A DNA stretch of 64,000 bases. Origin: Bacillota bacterium. Its GTDB lineage: Bacteria; Bacillota; Clostridia; Lachnospirales; Lachnospiraceae. Both the position numbers and the translations under genes were made by a program. Under the pieces are notes generated by a model that did not search any database, had not been told where the DNA came from, and saw only the letters and a list, made by a program, of their open reading frames with translations. The stretch covers positions 124,001 to 188,000 of the forward strand of contig JAQXYZ010000072.1 in the NCBI GenBank assembly GCA_029226935.1, given 5' to 3'. Shown here one piece after another: positions 63,159 to 64,000 of the stretch; within the stretch, counting starts at the first letter, position 1; the number at the start of each line of letters is the position of its first letter.

Positions 63159-64000
63159 GTCTTCACAGGAAAATAAATCAAAGAAATACCTAAATATTGT
63201 TCAGGAAGCGTTAATGCTCTTTTTCACAATATTGGTCAGTGTTGTGGCATCATATTTTTATCAAAAGACAGTGATACAAATTGCAGGTATTGGGATACTG
63301 GCGGCTGCGGGCTGCGGAAGTGTTCTTTTTGCAATAGAACAAAGCAGAGAAAAGTCCACTTTCTTATTTGATAATGCAGACCATCAGGGGAGATTTACAG
63401 CAGTATATCTGCTTTTTCTTCTGGGCTGCATCCTGTTTCCCCTGCTTCCGGCCGGGGGATGGCCGTATTTGGTAGTTTTTATCGGACTGATGCTTTTCAG
63501 TAATCAGAATATCGGACTTTCGGCAGGAACGGTGCTTCTGATGATAACGGTTCTTATTCAGGGGAGTGAGACAGGTACTTTTTTTGTTTACTTTGTGGGG
63601 GGACTTGTTGGAATTACTGTGTTTTCTTACTTGGATGAGACCTTCAAGGTATGGATGCCGCTGATTATTTCTTTACTGGTACAGATGGTATGTCTTTGGG
63701 TACAGGAGATCTTAAGTGTAAATGAAGTGCTGTCCATACAGTTGTTTATGATTCCGACCGTGAATATTCTGGTATGTGTGATTCTTCTGCTGATTCTGCT
63801 TAAATTTTTCAGCTTTGCAATTATTTATGGAAGCAGGGATATATACATGGACATCAATGATCCTGAATGTCCGCTTCTGGTAGAATTAAAGGCATTTTCA
63901 AAGGAAGAATATTATCATGCAATCCACACAGCATATCTGTGTGACCGGATTGCAAAAAGATTAAAGCTGGATGATGCGGTTGCAAAAGCTTGTGGCTACT
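63142..64000 (+). CDS. 7TM-HD family protein, PgpH-like (cut by window end)
   Basis: The open frame starts at ATG 63142 inside the end of phoH and runs to the window edge (286 codons). The ORF track omits it because it has no stop in the window. MEKSSESSQENKSKKYLNIVQEALMLFFTILVSV leads directly into about seven membrane helices, then DPECPLLVELKAFSKEEYYHAIHTAYLCDRIAKRLKL, the start of the HD phosphohydrolase domain. PgpH degrades c-di-AMP and follows phoH in many Firmicutes. Here the large outer 7TMR-HDED domain that normally precedes the helices is missing. The HD metal ligands beyond the first His lie outside the window. Confidence 0.85.
   Translation, partial: MEKSSESSQENKSKKYLNIVQEALMLFFTILVSVVASYFYQKTVIQIAGIGILAAAGCGSVLFAIEQSREKSTFLFDNADHQGRFTAVYLLFLLGCILFPLLPAGGWPYLVVFIGLMLFSNQNIGLSAGTVLLMITVLIQGSETGTFFVYFVGGLVGITVFSYLDETFKVWMPLIISLLVQMVCLWVQEILSVNEVLSIQLFMIPTVNILVCVILLLILLKFFSFAIIYGSRDIYMDINDPECPLLVELKAFSKEEYYHAIHTAYLCDRIAKRLKLDDAVAKACGY

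Overview
The window looks like a chromosomal segment of an anaerobic, Gram-positive member of the Clostridia, most likely family Lachnospiraceae. Supporting signs are strong AGGAGG-type ribosome sites, lipoprotein and sortase anchoring instead of an outer membrane, NfnAB, formate-THF ligase, Rex, yqfC/yqfD and a probable Re-type citrate synthase. Species cannot be set from the sequence alone. I see no rRNA, tRNA, CRISPR array, insertion sequence or prophage, and no gap above 300 bases lacks a gene or an annotated site.

Layout. 1-0.6 kb: tail of an iron-sulfur protein and a small cupin. 0.8-9.7 kb: a class B sortase followed by two large leucine-rich-repeat surface proteins that carry matching C-terminal sorting signals. 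9.8-10.7 kb: a cytoplasmic subtilase. 10.7-14.1 kb: probable Re-citrate synthase, a GntR/FCD regulator and NADP isocitrate dehydrogenase, a route toward 2-oxoglutarate and glutamate. 14.2-29 kb: a beta-glucan locus with a chemoreceptor, a GH55-like beta-helix protein, two GH94-type phosphorylases, a GH30 glucosidase, a sugar-binding lipoprotein and two permeases; the ATPase must be supplied elsewhere. 29-34 kb: a solute-binding lipoprotein without permeases, a YesM-type kinase and a YesN-type AraC response regulator. 34-38 kb (minus strand): an ABC-F ATPase and a LacI-like sensor fused to GGDEF. 38-41 kb: a three-gene ABC-2 exporter. 41-64 kb: housekeeping genes, namely rex, a coiled-coil protein, NAD(P)HX repair, alr, mazF, a CBS-domain membrane protein, yebC, a ClpP-like protease, ftsK, fhs, folD, a zinc-ribbon/TPR/chitobiase-C protein, nfnAB, two unknown membrane proteins, rlmH, yqfC, yqfD, phoH and the start of a 7TM-HD protein.

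How the genes work together. In the glucan locus the chemoreceptor may sense, the beta-helix protein may cut outside the cell, the lipoprotein and permeases would import, and the cytoplasmic GH30 and phosphorylases would convert oligosaccharides to glucose 1-phosphate.

The most notable signal is a promoter pattern found by eye: ACACC-N4-TAAAAA with a -10-like hexamer beginning exactly 46 nt after the first A of ACACC. It occurs four times, ahead of the chemoreceptor, the first phosphorylase, the sugar-binding protein and the ABC-2 exporter. All four lack a good -35, so I infer a shared activator, possibly the YesN-type regulator encoded within the region. A second oddity is that the beta-helix protein has an intact lipoprotein signal sequence in frame but no normal start codon in front of it.
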